From JAJDGF01 sp031549325 (GTDB lineage: Bacteria > Bacillota > Clostridia > Christensenellales > Aristaeellaceae): a DNA stretch of 22,212 nucleotides. Made by a program: the position numbers and the translations under genes. The DNA is taken from positions 1 through 22,212 of the forward strand of contig JAVBQA010000051.1 of the NCBI GenBank assembly GCA_031549325.1, in the 5' to 3' direction. Under the pieces are notes generated by a model. The model was not told the DNA's origin, made no database searches, and was given only the letters and a program-made list of their open reading frames with translations. Shown in pieces: positions 1-7,092 of this stretch. Position 1 is the first letter of the stretch, and every line of letters begins with the position of its first letter.

Positions 1-1
1 G

Positions 2-2011
2 CGCAATCAGGCCGAACAGGCCCGCGCTGCCAAGAGCGATTTTATGTCGCGCATGAGCCACGAGATCCGCACCCCCATCAACGCGATCCTGGGCATGACC
101 CACATCGCCATGGGTTCCAAGGACGAGCAGCGCATTCAGGAGTGCCTTGCCGTCATCGACAACTCGGGCAAGAAGCTGCTGGGCATCGTCAACGACGTGC
201 TGGACATCTCAAAGATCGAATCCCATACCATCGAGCTCAAGTGCGAGCCGTTCAGCTTCGAGGCCATGCTGATGAAGGTGGCCGGTTCGGTCGCCAGCAG
301 CACCGAGCAGAAGCGCCAAAAGCTCTATTGCAACATCGATGTCAACATGCCCACGCGCTTTTTGGGCGACGAGGCGCGGTTGGCCCAAGTGATCTCAAAC
401 CTGCTCAGCAACGCCGTCAAATTCACGCCCGAGGGCGGCTCCATCTCGCTGATGGCCAAGCAGATTTTGCGCGAGGGCGATCAGTCTACCATCGAATTGG
501 CCGTGGCCGACAGCGGTATTGGCATCGCCAAGGCCGATCAGGCCCGACTTTTCCAGGCGTTCAGCCAGACCGATGGCGGCAAATCCCGCCAGTTTGACGG
601 CACGGGTCTGGGCCTAGCAATCAGCAAGCAACTGGTGGAGCTGATGGGCGGCGAGATCGGCGTCAAGAGCGAGGTCAACCGGGGCTCCACGTTCCGCTTC
701 ACCGCCAAGCTCACCGCGCTCGACGAAGGCCACGTCGAGAAAGCCAACAAAAAACCGGGCGTGCACGGCATGAACGTGCTGATCGTCGATCCGGATGAAG
801 ACACACAGCACTACTTCTGCCAGATCATGGACAGTTTCAAGGTGAACAGCGTGCCGGCCAGAACCATCGAGGAGGCCATGCACCTGGTGGAGCGCGGCCG
901 CAAGACGGGGGAACCCATCAGCATCCTGTTCATGGACTGGAGCCTGGCCGAGAAGGACGGCGTGAACATGGCGCAGACCCTCAAGCGCCAGTACTCGGTG
1001 AGCACGGTGGCCATGCTGCCCATCACCCAGCTGTCCGAAGGCAACATCATCGACACTCACGAGGAATCCTCGCTTCGATACATCGCGAAACCCCTGTTTC
1101 CGTCGGCGCTGCTGCGCTCGATCTACGAGATCTCCGGCTCGCCCATCCAGCGAGAGCTGCAGCCCGGCGCGCAGCGATATTCGTTTGTGGGATACCATGT
1201 GCTGCTGGTGGAGGATGTGGACATCAACCGCCGCATCTTCGACCAGATCATGCAGGACACACAGGTAGCCATCTCCCATGCCGAGAACGGCGCCATCGCG
1301 GTGGAGCTGTTTCAGCAGAACCCATCCAAATACGACATCATCCTGATGGACATCCACATGCCCGTCATGGACGGCTACGAAGCCACGCGCATGATCCGCA
1401 ACACGCCGGTACCCGAGGGCAAGACCGTGCCGATCGTGGCGGTCACCGCCAACGCATTTGCGGCGGACATCGAGAAGAGCAAGCAGTGCGGCATGAACGG
1501 GCATCTGACCAAGCCCATCGAGGTCGAGAAGATGTTCGAGCTGATGAACGAGCTGCTCAAGCCCAACGAGAAACTGAACCAGGCGGGCGAGCGACCCGAG
1601 GATGAAGACGCCGCGCGCAGGGCCGAGCAGGCCGTGGCCGCCGCCGAGGCTCGCTTGCGGGCTAATCAATACATCGACTACGACGGCGCCCTGCAAAAGG
1701 TGCGCGGCAGCATGCGGGTGTTGAAGATCCTGCTGAGCAGTTTCGTGTCCAATCCGCAGTGGGAGCAGCTCAAGGCCGAGGTGCAATCGGCGGACTACGA
1801 CAGCGCCGCGCGCACCGTGCACGCCATCAAGAGCGCGTGCCAGAACCTGTCGCTTAACCCGCTTCATGAGAAGATCGAGGAGCTAGAGATGCAGATACAG
1901 AGCCGCTTCCACATTGAAGAATCCATTGAGGAAGTGGAACAGCTTTTTGAGGCGACCACGGCGGGCGTGAAGGACGCGCTCGACGCCATGCTTCAGATCG
2001 CAAAAGATTAG
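2..2011 (+). CDS. Hybrid sensor histidine kinase / response regulator with HPt domain (5' end outside window)
   Basis: The reading frame is open to the left edge, so the gene starts upstream and any sensor or membrane part is not visible. Numbering from the Met at base 44, the H-box phosphoacceptor is His6 (SHEIRTP). It is followed by the ATPase N-box (N123), G1 (DSGIG, 156-160) and G2 (GTGLG, 186-190). Two receiver domains come next. The first (about 243-365) has an acidic cluster at 249-253, probable phosphoacceptor Asp298 and Lys349, but lacks the usual Met-Pro after the Asp. The second (about 385-500) is canonical (E390/D391, D436, K490). After an Ala/Glu-rich linker, a C-terminal HPt domain carries His593 (HAIKSA). 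The layout is that of a multistep phosphorelay kinase. It is followed after 10 bases by an HD-GYP response regulator, its likely output partner. The input signal is unknown. The family call is firm; the pairing is inferred. Confidence 0.93.
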   Translation, partial: RNQAEQARAAKSDFMSRMSHEIRTPINAILGMTHIAMGSKDEQRIQECLAVIDNSGKKLLGIVNDVLDISKIESHTIELKCEPFSFEAMLMKVAGSVASSTEQKRQKLYCNIDVNMPTRFLGDEARLAQVISNLLSNAVKFTPEGGSISLMAKQILREGDQSTIELAVADSGIGIAKADQARLFQAFSQTDGGKSRQFDGTGLGLAISKQLVELMGGEIGVKSEVNRGSTFRFTAKLTALDEGHVEKANKKPGVHGMNVLIVDPDEDTQHYFCQIMDSFKVNSVPARTIEEAMHLVERGRKTGEPISILFMDWSLAEKDGVNMAQTLKRQYSVSTVAMLPITQLSEGNIIDTHEESSLRYIAKPLFPSALLRSIYEISGSPIQRELQPGAQRYSFVGYHVLLVEDVDINRRIFDQIMQDTQVAISHAENGAIAVELFQQNPSKYDIILMDIHMPVMDGYEATRMIRNTPVPEGKTVPIVAVTANAFAADIEKSKQCGMNGHLTKPIEVEKMFELMNELLKPNEKLNQAGERPEDEDAARRAEQAVAAAEARLRANQYIDYDGALQKVRGSMRVLKILLSSFVSNPQWEQLKAEVQSADYDSAARTVHAIKSACQNLSLNPLHEKIEELEMQIQSRFHIEESIEEVEQLFEATTAGVKDALDAMLQIAKD

Positions 2012-2021
2012 GAGGAGCAAC

Positions 2022-3134
2022 ATGCCAAGCGTACTGATTGTGGACGACATCGACATCAACCGCATCATCCTTCGCGAGATCCTGCAGGATGATTACGAGG
2101 TCATGGAGGCCGACAACGGCGTAACCGCGCTGGACATCCTGTTCAACGCGCCCAGGCTGCCGGACGCTGTGCTTCTGGACATCATGATGCCTGGCATGGA
2201 CGGTTTCGAGGTGCTGGAGACCATGAAGGCCTACGCCCGCACCGAGAAGATTCCCGTGTTGTTTATCACCGCCGCCGACGCGAACACCAACGAATCGCGC
2301 GGGCTCAAGGAAGGCGCCAGCGATTACATCAGCAAACCGTTCAACCCCGACGTGGTCAAGGCGCGCGTGGACAACCACATTCAGCTGAAGCGCTATCGCG
2401 ACGAGCTGGAGTCCATGCTCGAACAAAAGATCGCCGAGCTGATCGCCGTGCATGAAAACACACTGGAGACGCTGGCCACGATCATCGAATATCGCAGCCT
2501 CGAGTCGGGCACGCACATCCGGAGATCCAGCGAGCTCACCAAGGTGCTCATCAACGCCATGCTGAAGGACGAGCGCTTCCGCGCGCAGCTGGTGAAGCTG
2601 AAGTATAACTCCATCATCAACGCCGTAAAGCTGCACGACATCGGCAAGGTCGGCATCCCCGACAAGATTCTGCTGAAGCCGGGCGCGCTCACCAACGAAG
2701 AGTTCGACACGATGAAACAGCACAGCTCCATCGGCGCCAAGATCATCGACACCATCGCGGCCGACTCGGCGGACGACGTGATGTACCTGCAGCACTGCAA
2801 GGACATCTGCCTGTCCCACCACGAGCGCTGGGATGGCAAGGGATACCCCAAGGGTCTGCGCCAGCTCGAAATCCCGTTGTCGGCGCGCATCGTGGCCATC
2901 GTGGATGTGTATGACGCGCTGGTCAACAAACGCTGCTACAAGCCGCCGTTTACCTACGCGCAAGCCACCAAGATCATCGAGGAGGGCGCGGGCACGCACT
3001 TCGATCCGGACATCGTCAAGGTTTTTCTGACGGTTGCCAACAAGTTTGAAGAGGTAGAGCGTGAGTACTCCGATGAGGAGGAAGAGGCTGCGATCGAAAA
3101 GAAGCTGGATCCGGGGATCGAAGTGAAGGCATAA
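2022..3134 (+). CDS. Response regulator with HD-GYP domain (probable cyclic di-GMP phosphodiesterase)
   Basis: This 370-residue protein has an N-terminal receiver (1-120) with acidic pair Asp8/Asp9, phosphoacceptor Asp53 (LLDIMMPGMDG) and Lys105. A helical linker (about 122-145) leads to an HD-GYP domain with the metal-binding HDIGK (205-209), GIPD (211-214) and HHERWDGKGYP (266-276), plus DVYDAL (295-300). All signature residues are present, so the expected activity is hydrolysis of cyclic di-GMP switched by phosphorylation (RpfG-like architecture). The tail is strongly acidic (EYSDEEEE near 346-353). The start is fixed by GGAGGAG at 2011-2017. Only 10 bases separate it from the preceding hybrid kinase, so the two are almost certainly co-transcribed. 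The cellular output (motility, biofilm or other) cannot be read from the sequence. Confidence 0.93.
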   Translation: MPSVLIVDDIDINRIILREILQDDYEVMEADNGVTALDILFNAPRLPDAVLLDIMMPGMDGFEVLETMKAYARTEKIPVLFITAADANTNESRGLKEGASDYISKPFNPDVVKARVDNHIQLKRYRDELESMLEQKIAELIAVHENTLETLATIIEYRSLESGTHIRRSSELTKVLINAMLKDERFRAQLVKLKYNSIINAVKLHDIGKVGIPDKILLKPGALTNEEFDTMKQHSSIGAKIIDTIAADSADDVMYLQHCKDICLSHHERWDGKGYPKGLRQLEIPLSARIVAIVDVYDALVNKRCYKPPFTYAQATKIIEEGAGTHFDPDIVKVFLTVANKFEEVEREYSDEEEEAAIEKKLDPGIEVKA

Positions 3135-3138
3135 CGCG

Positions 3139-3180
3139 CAACATCCAACAGCCGCCCATATGGGCGGCTGTTGGATGTTG
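3139..3180. terminator. Perfect 42-bp palindrome between convergent genes, probable bidirectional terminator
   Basis: Two 21-base arms (3139-3159 and 3160-3180) are exact reverse complements with no spacer. The core is CCGCCCATATGGGCGG. It lies 5 bases after the stop of the HD-GYP gene and about 50 bases past the stop of the opposing gene. In RNA it would form a very stable hairpin from either strand. There is no T-tract on either side, so it is not a textbook intrinsic terminator. Its position between converging genes is the main argument. Confidence 0.6.
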
Positions 3181-3195
3181 AAGGGGGAGGGCGTT

Positions 3196-3223
3196 AGGGG
3201 AAGCGCCCCTGGCGCTCCGCTTC
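3196..3223. repeat. Short GC-rich inverted repeats downstream of the minus-strand operon
   Basis: Two overlapping hairpins are possible. One pairs AGGGG (3196-3200) with CCCCT (3206-3210). The other pairs GAAGCG (3200-3205) with CGCTTC (3218-3223), about 6 bases past the stop of the minus-strand gene ending at 3230. They could help end transcription of that operon. No T-tract follows. Alternative pairings suggest either terminator or attenuation-like behaviour, which sequence alone cannot decide. Confidence 0.35.
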
Positions 3224-3229
3224 ATCTTG

Positions 3230-4162
3230 CTAAAGCACCAGCTTATTCATGTCGTGCAGATCTCTGACGTCGGCGCCGCCGATCAGGCCCACAAGCAAAT
3301 ATTTGCCGGACATCTCGTCGTACATCAGCTCTTTGAGCATGCTGTAACCCTCGATTTCGCCGGTGGTCTTGACGTGCATGCGCGGGCCGGTGCATTGGTG
3401 CGGTTCGTCGCCGATGCTGATGTGCGTCTCGTCGACGAAGGAAACAGGCAAGTCTTCCTCAATCATCGTTTTTACATATTGCTCGACGGCCTGCATGTCC
3501 AGCTCGGGCTTGTCGTCAAACTCCAGCAGGAAGCCATGGCGCACGTCGCCGTGCTGATAGCTGCCCTTGCAGCCCTGCAGGGCCAGCGCGCGCTCGGTCA
3601 GGTCCTCGGCGGTGTGGGCCATCTTGCGGAACTTAACCGACTTGAACACCACGTTCGCCACGTCTTGCGGCTCCGGGCCGAAGATGGTGGGACGGGTTAC
3701 CACGATTTCCTCGCCCACGCCGATCAGCAAGTCGGCCTTGTAGGGCATCATGCCGCAGACCAGGTCAAAATGCTCCACCACCACGCGCCGTCCTTTGTTG
3801 ACGGCGCCCTGTATGGCTTCAGCCAGCTCGTGCATCTGGGTGAACGCGGACTCGAACCGGATGTCCAGGTGGTAAGTATGAGGGCTGTAGAAGCCCTCGT
3901 CGTCGTTCCAGCTGAGCAGCGGCAGCGGGCGCACATTGACGCCGTTGTCGTCGTTGGTCATCTCAAGCCCTGGGAACATGCCCTTCACCAGCATGCTCTT
4001 GCCCGAGCCGGCCTCGCCCACGATGCCGATCAGCCGGTCGAAGGGAGACAGGTGGCGCTGGCTGATCGTCATGCCCATCTGCGTCATGCGCACCACGCCG
4101 CGCGGCGCGAAGTACACGCCGTACAGGTAGCGGTCGTTCATGTTGTTGGTCTTGCGCGGCAT
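3230..4162 (-). CDS. P-loop protein with alanyl-tRNA-synthetase-like second additional domain; last gene of glutamate mutase operon
   Basis: This 310-residue protein has a Walker A motif GEAGSGKS (49-56) and a possible Walker B strand VVVEHFD (127-133), pointing to a nucleotide-binding N-terminal half. The C-terminal half contains AHTAEDLTERA (182-192) and HQCTGPRMHVKTTGEI (255-270). These resemble the His-rich and C/H metal-binding motifs of the editing domain of alanyl- and threonyl-tRNA synthetases. The Cys-His spacing is wider here (C257-H263) than the usual CxxxH. From memory, public databases name such proteins 'alanine-tRNA synthetase second additional domain-containing protein' and they recur near glutamate mutase genes. 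The function is unknown to me. It starts at ATG 4162 behind GGGGAGGT and lies 77 bases downstream of the ammonia-lyase gene on the same strand. A chaperone or quality-control role in the pathway would be speculation. Confidence 0.75.
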   Translation of the reverse strand: MPRKTNNMNDRYLYGVYFAPRGVVRMTQMGMTISQRHLSPFDRLIGIVGEAGSGKSMLVKGMFPGLEMTNDDNGVNVRPLPLLSWNDDEGFYSPHTYHLDIRFESAFTQMHELAEAIQGAVNKGRRVVVEHFDLVCGMMPYKADLLIGVGEEIVVTRPTIFGPEPQDVANVVFKSVKFRKMAHTAEDLTERALALQGCKGSYQHGDVRHGFLLEFDDKPELDMQAVEQYVKTMIEEDLPVSFVDETHISIGDEPHQCTGPRMHVKTTGEIEGYSMLKELMYDEMSGKYLLVGLIGGADVRDLHDMNKLVL

Positions 4163-4239
4163 GGTTGCGACCTCCCCAAGCTATAGTGATTGCTCCCATT
4201 TTTCTTGCGAAAGCGGGCAGGCCCGAGCCGTTCTCATCG

Positions 4240-5484
4240 TTAGCCTTTGCGATTCTTCAGCGCGAGGATCCTCTGCATTTCATTGTAGACGATCATGTAG
4301 CCCTCGTCAACGCCCATGCCCGGCTTGGCGAGGATCTGGACGGGCTGGGTCGCCATGGCGACCTGCACGCACACCTGCGCGCTGCGGTCGGTCTCGTTGC
4401 AGGTGCCGCCCTGGTAGGCTCCGACGCCTTTGGCCTTGCAGTAGAGCACGGCTTCGGCGGTGTTGTTGATGCCGCCAAGGTCAGGGGTCTTAATCTGGAT
4501 CATGTGGCCAGCCCTGTTGTCGGCGAAATACCGGATGTCCTCCAGCGTGTTGCACCACTCGTCAGCCACCAGTTCCACACCGATGCCGCGAGTATCCAGC
4601 TCTTTGGTGAGCTCGCGCAGGTCGATCATTTGCTGCTCGCGGCTGCCCGAATCCATGGGGCCTTCGATGCGCAGGCGGAAGGGCTTGGCGGCGTCCTCGA
4701 GCGTCTTGATGTAGTCGGCCATGCCCCTGTAGTTGTCGTGGCCGAACACGATCCCGATGGTGCCGTACACGTCCAGGTGCAGCACGGGGGCATAGCTTGG
4801 GTCGGTGCGCAGCTGGATGATGCGGTCGCGCAGCCAGCCGATGTATTCCTTCAGCAGCTCGCCCTGTTTGCCCAACTTGCTCTCCACGTTGTTGATCAGG
4901 CCGTGAGGCAGCACGTCAGCGCCCTTCATGATCATTTTGTCGGCGTTGTCATAGCGGTTGTCGCCCGACTGCATGAACACCGGCAGCAGTTGGTCTGACA
5001 CCTTCGTGCCATACTCGGAGGCCACAACCTCGCACATTTGCCGTTTGCTCGAGCGCGCCACGGCATCCAGGATCGCCTGGGTCAAACCGTAGCGGATGGC
5101 GGTGTGCAGCTGCCTGCCGTCCACCTGAATCGCCTCGACCTCTTTGGCGAGGTTCCGGAAATTGTCGGCTTCGCGGCCCACGAGCACCGGCTTGATGTGC
5201 TCCAGGATGACCGGGATGAACTCCTCCGCCAGGAACAGCGGATCGCGACCGCCCGCGCCCGAGTACTGCACCGCGGCGCAGTCGCCCCAGGCCACCTGGC
5301 CGTCTTCCAGAATCAGCATCACGGACACGGCTTCGCCAGCCTGACGCACGGATGTGAAGCCCGGCGTCATCGGTTCGCCGATGTACGCCGCGCCGTCCGC
5401 TTTCGCGCCCGCCTTGATGGCCTTCTGATCGTCGAAGAAAAAGCCTGTGCGGCCCTTGCTGCAAACCAAATCAACAATTTTCAT
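4240..5484 (-). CDS. mal: Methylaspartate ammonia-lyase (EC 4.3.1.2)
   Basis: The enzyme eliminates ammonia from (2S,3S)-3-methylaspartate to give mesaconate, the second step of the methylaspartate route of glutamate fermentation. It belongs to the enolase superfamily. The 414-residue length matches the clostridial enzyme (about 413). Expected active-site residues are all present and nearly in register with the Clostridium tetanomorphum numbering: His194 (LPHGL), metal ligands Asp238 (HLDVY), Glu274 (RIEGP) and Asp308 (VADEW), and catalytic Lys332 (QIKTPDLGG). The start ATG at 5484 has GAGGAGGT about 7 bases upstream. It sits 153 bases downstream of the mutase large-subunit gene, separated by a cluster of hairpins, and is probably co-transcribed with it. 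The protein should be cytoplasmic. Confidence 0.97.
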   Translation of the reverse strand: MKIVDLVCSKGRTGFFFDDQKAIKAGAKADGAAYIGEPMTPGFTSVRQAGEAVSVMLILEDGQVAWGDCAAVQYSGAGGRDPLFLAEEFIPVILEHIKPVLVGREADNFRNLAKEVEAIQVDGRQLHTAIRYGLTQAILDAVARSSKRQMCEVVASEYGTKVSDQLLPVFMQSGDNRYDNADKMIMKGADVLPHGLINNVESKLGKQGELLKEYIGWLRDRIIQLRTDPSYAPVLHLDVYGTIGIVFGHDNYRGMADYIKTLEDAAKPFRLRIEGPMDSGSREQQMIDLRELTKELDTRGIGVELVADEWCNTLEDIRYFADNRAGHMIQIKTPDLGGINNTAEAVLYCKAKGVGAYQGGTCNETDRSAQVCVQVAMATQPVQILAKPGMGVDEGYMIVYNEMQRILALKNRKG

Positions 5485-5580
5485 GAGAGAACCTCCTCAG
5501 TTTAGGTTACGGGGGCCACGGCCTCCGGCGGTCAGTTTCTCGGTGGCAGATGGATCAAGGGTTTTCTTCTTCAGGATGGA

Positions 5581-5635
5581 GCCTTGAAGGCCCCGTCCCT
5601 TTCGCGGGGTCTGGGGCAGCGCCCGGGCGCGCCCC
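5581..5635. repeat. Cluster of three GC-rich hairpins between glmE and the ammonia-lyase gene
   Basis: Three adjacent inverted repeats lie just after the glmE stop. They are GCCTTgAAGGC (5581-5591), CCCCG paired with CGGGG (5591-5595 with 5605-5609), and a strong hairpin whose arms GGGGC and GCCCC (5613-5617, 5631-5635) enclose the perfect 12-bp palindrome GCGCCCGGGCGC (5619-5630). There is no T-tract, and the downstream gene belongs to the same pathway. Processing, mRNA stabilisation or partial attenuation is therefore more likely than full termination. A dispersed intergenic repeat is another possibility. Confidence 0.5.
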
Positions 5636-5637
5636 GC

Positions 5638-7092
5638 CTAGACTGGACGCCCGACCAGTCGGCCCTTGCTGATGGCGTAGATGTCGTCAATGACCATCTG
5701 GAAGGACATGTCGCGCTTCTCAGCCTTGGCGCGCTCCTGGATCTTCTGCTTGTGGAACTGCTTGATGCTGTCCGGAAAAGGCAGCGCGGCGGTGTCAAGG
5801 AAGCGAATGGCGCCATCGTTGTCGCGGGCGGGCAGAATCTTGCCCGCGTTGAAGCGGCTGGGGGCGAAGGGCACGTCCAGCACGCCCGCCTGGAACGCGC
5901 GCACAGTGCCCTGGCACAGGTCGCCATCGCCCAGCTCGAACACGCGGTTCACGATGCAGCGGGTTTCTTCAAGGATCATCTCAATCTCGCGAGCCAGCGT
6001 GCCTTCCTCGGGCAGCCACTGGTCGGCCAGCATGGAGATCACCTGCTTGGTGCAGCGCAAGCCCTGCGCGTTGGCTTCCATGGTGGGGATGCCCATGGCC
6101 TCGTGGGGGGTTTTGACGATGACCTTGGTGGCGTGCGATAGCGCGGCGGCGGCGCTGCCCCAGCTGATGACGCCAAAGGACTTGGCTTCGTCCTGGGGAA
6201 AGCCGCCCATCCACTGGTGCAGCACAGTGGTGACCTGCACGTCCTCATGGCCGTTCTTCTTGAGATACTCGTTGGTGATGGTCTCGAGCGACCGGATGGC
6301 GGCGATGTCCTGAAGCAGGTTGCCGCACTGGCCGTAGCCCACGGTGATGTTCTTCACGCCTTGTTCCGCAGCCAGCAGCGCCTCGATGACGGCCACCGAG
6401 TGGCTGATGCATGGGGGCACCAGCGTGCCTGTGAGCGGCCCGAAGGGCTCGCGGTTGATGGAGATGCCGTTTTCCTCGTAGTAGCCGATCAGGCGGTCGC
6501 AGTACTGCCAGTCCGCGATGGTGCGCTCCAGCGACACGGCCTTTGCGTAGGGGATATTATAGGAAATGCCGCCGCCTTCGTAGCTGGTGAAGCCGCCGGC
6601 CATGGTGATCTCGGCCAGCAGGCGGGCGTCCGGCGTGCCATGGCGCACCTGAACAGGCACGGTCACAGCCTCGGTGACGCGGCGGCAACCGGCAACGCCG
6701 TGGTTCACGCCCGGGAAGCCGTTCAGCATGGCCTTGCCCTGCGCCTCGGACTCCTTGATGCCGATTTCGGCCTCTTCGTAGCGGTTCAAGCGGGTGTAGC
6801 TGTCGATGGTGGTTGGCAGAAGATCCGCCTCGCCCTGGGTCTCCAGGTATTTGAGCAGCTTGACGTGCTCCTCGATCAGCGGCACGCCCGCGCGGGGCTG
6901 GATCAGCGTGGTGCGCGCCTTGTGCGCCTTTTCGAGCTTCTTGGAAAAGCGCTTTGACGCGGGGATGGCCCTCTGGTAGGCCAGACCATCATCCAGGTTC
7001 TTCACGTCCTTGCCGGTGGGCCACTGCGTGAGGATTTGTTCGCGCTGCGCCATGAAGGCGTCAAGGGGGAGTTTCCGGTTACGAATGTCCAT
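5638..7092 (-). CDS. glmE: Methylaspartate (glutamate) mutase subunit E, large subunit (EC 5.4.99.1)
   Basis: This is the catalytic TIM-barrel subunit of adenosylcobalamin-dependent glutamate mutase, which interconverts (S)-glutamate and (2S,3S)-3-methylaspartate together with the small B12-binding subunit. It has 484 residues against 483 for the clostridial enzyme. The substrate-binding arginine claw is intact with a one-residue offset: Arg67, Arg101 and Arg150 (VRHGTPD). Glu172, Tyr178 and Tyr182 (YEGGGISYNIPY) are also present. ATG 7092 has AAAGGAG 10 bases upstream and overlaps the end of glmL by 14 bases, implying translational coupling. The order glmS-glmL-glmE-lyase is that of Clostridium. 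Confidence 0.97.
   Translation of the reverse strand: MDIRNRKLPLDAFMAQREQILTQWPTGKDVKNLDDGLAYQRAIPASKRFSKKLEKAHKARTTLIQPRAGVPLIEEHVKLLKYLETQGEADLLPTTIDSYTRLNRYEEAEIGIKESEAQGKAMLNGFPGVNHGVAGCRRVTEAVTVPVQVRHGTPDARLLAEITMAGGFTSYEGGGISYNIPYAKAVSLERTIADWQYCDRLIGYYEENGISINREPFGPLTGTLVPPCISHSVAVIEALLAAEQGVKNITVGYGQCGNLLQDIAAIRSLETITNEYLKKNGHEDVQVTTVLHQWMGGFPQDEAKSFGVISWGSAAAALSHATKVIVKTPHEAMGIPTMEANAQGLRCTKQVISMLADQWLPEEGTLAREIEMILEETRCIVNRVFELGDGDLCQGTVRAFQAGVLDVPFAPSRFNAGKILPARDNDGAIRFLDTAALPFPDSIKQFHKQKIQERAKAEKRDMSFQMVIDDIYAISKGRLVGRPV

Noticed and set aside
614..2999. Long open frames on the minus strand opposite the kinase and HD-GYP genes (614-1867 and 1854-2999)
   Set aside because: They are Ala/Val/His/Leu-rich shadow translations of clearly conserved plus-strand genes, as expected in GC-rich DNA, and have no recognisable domain or ribosome site.
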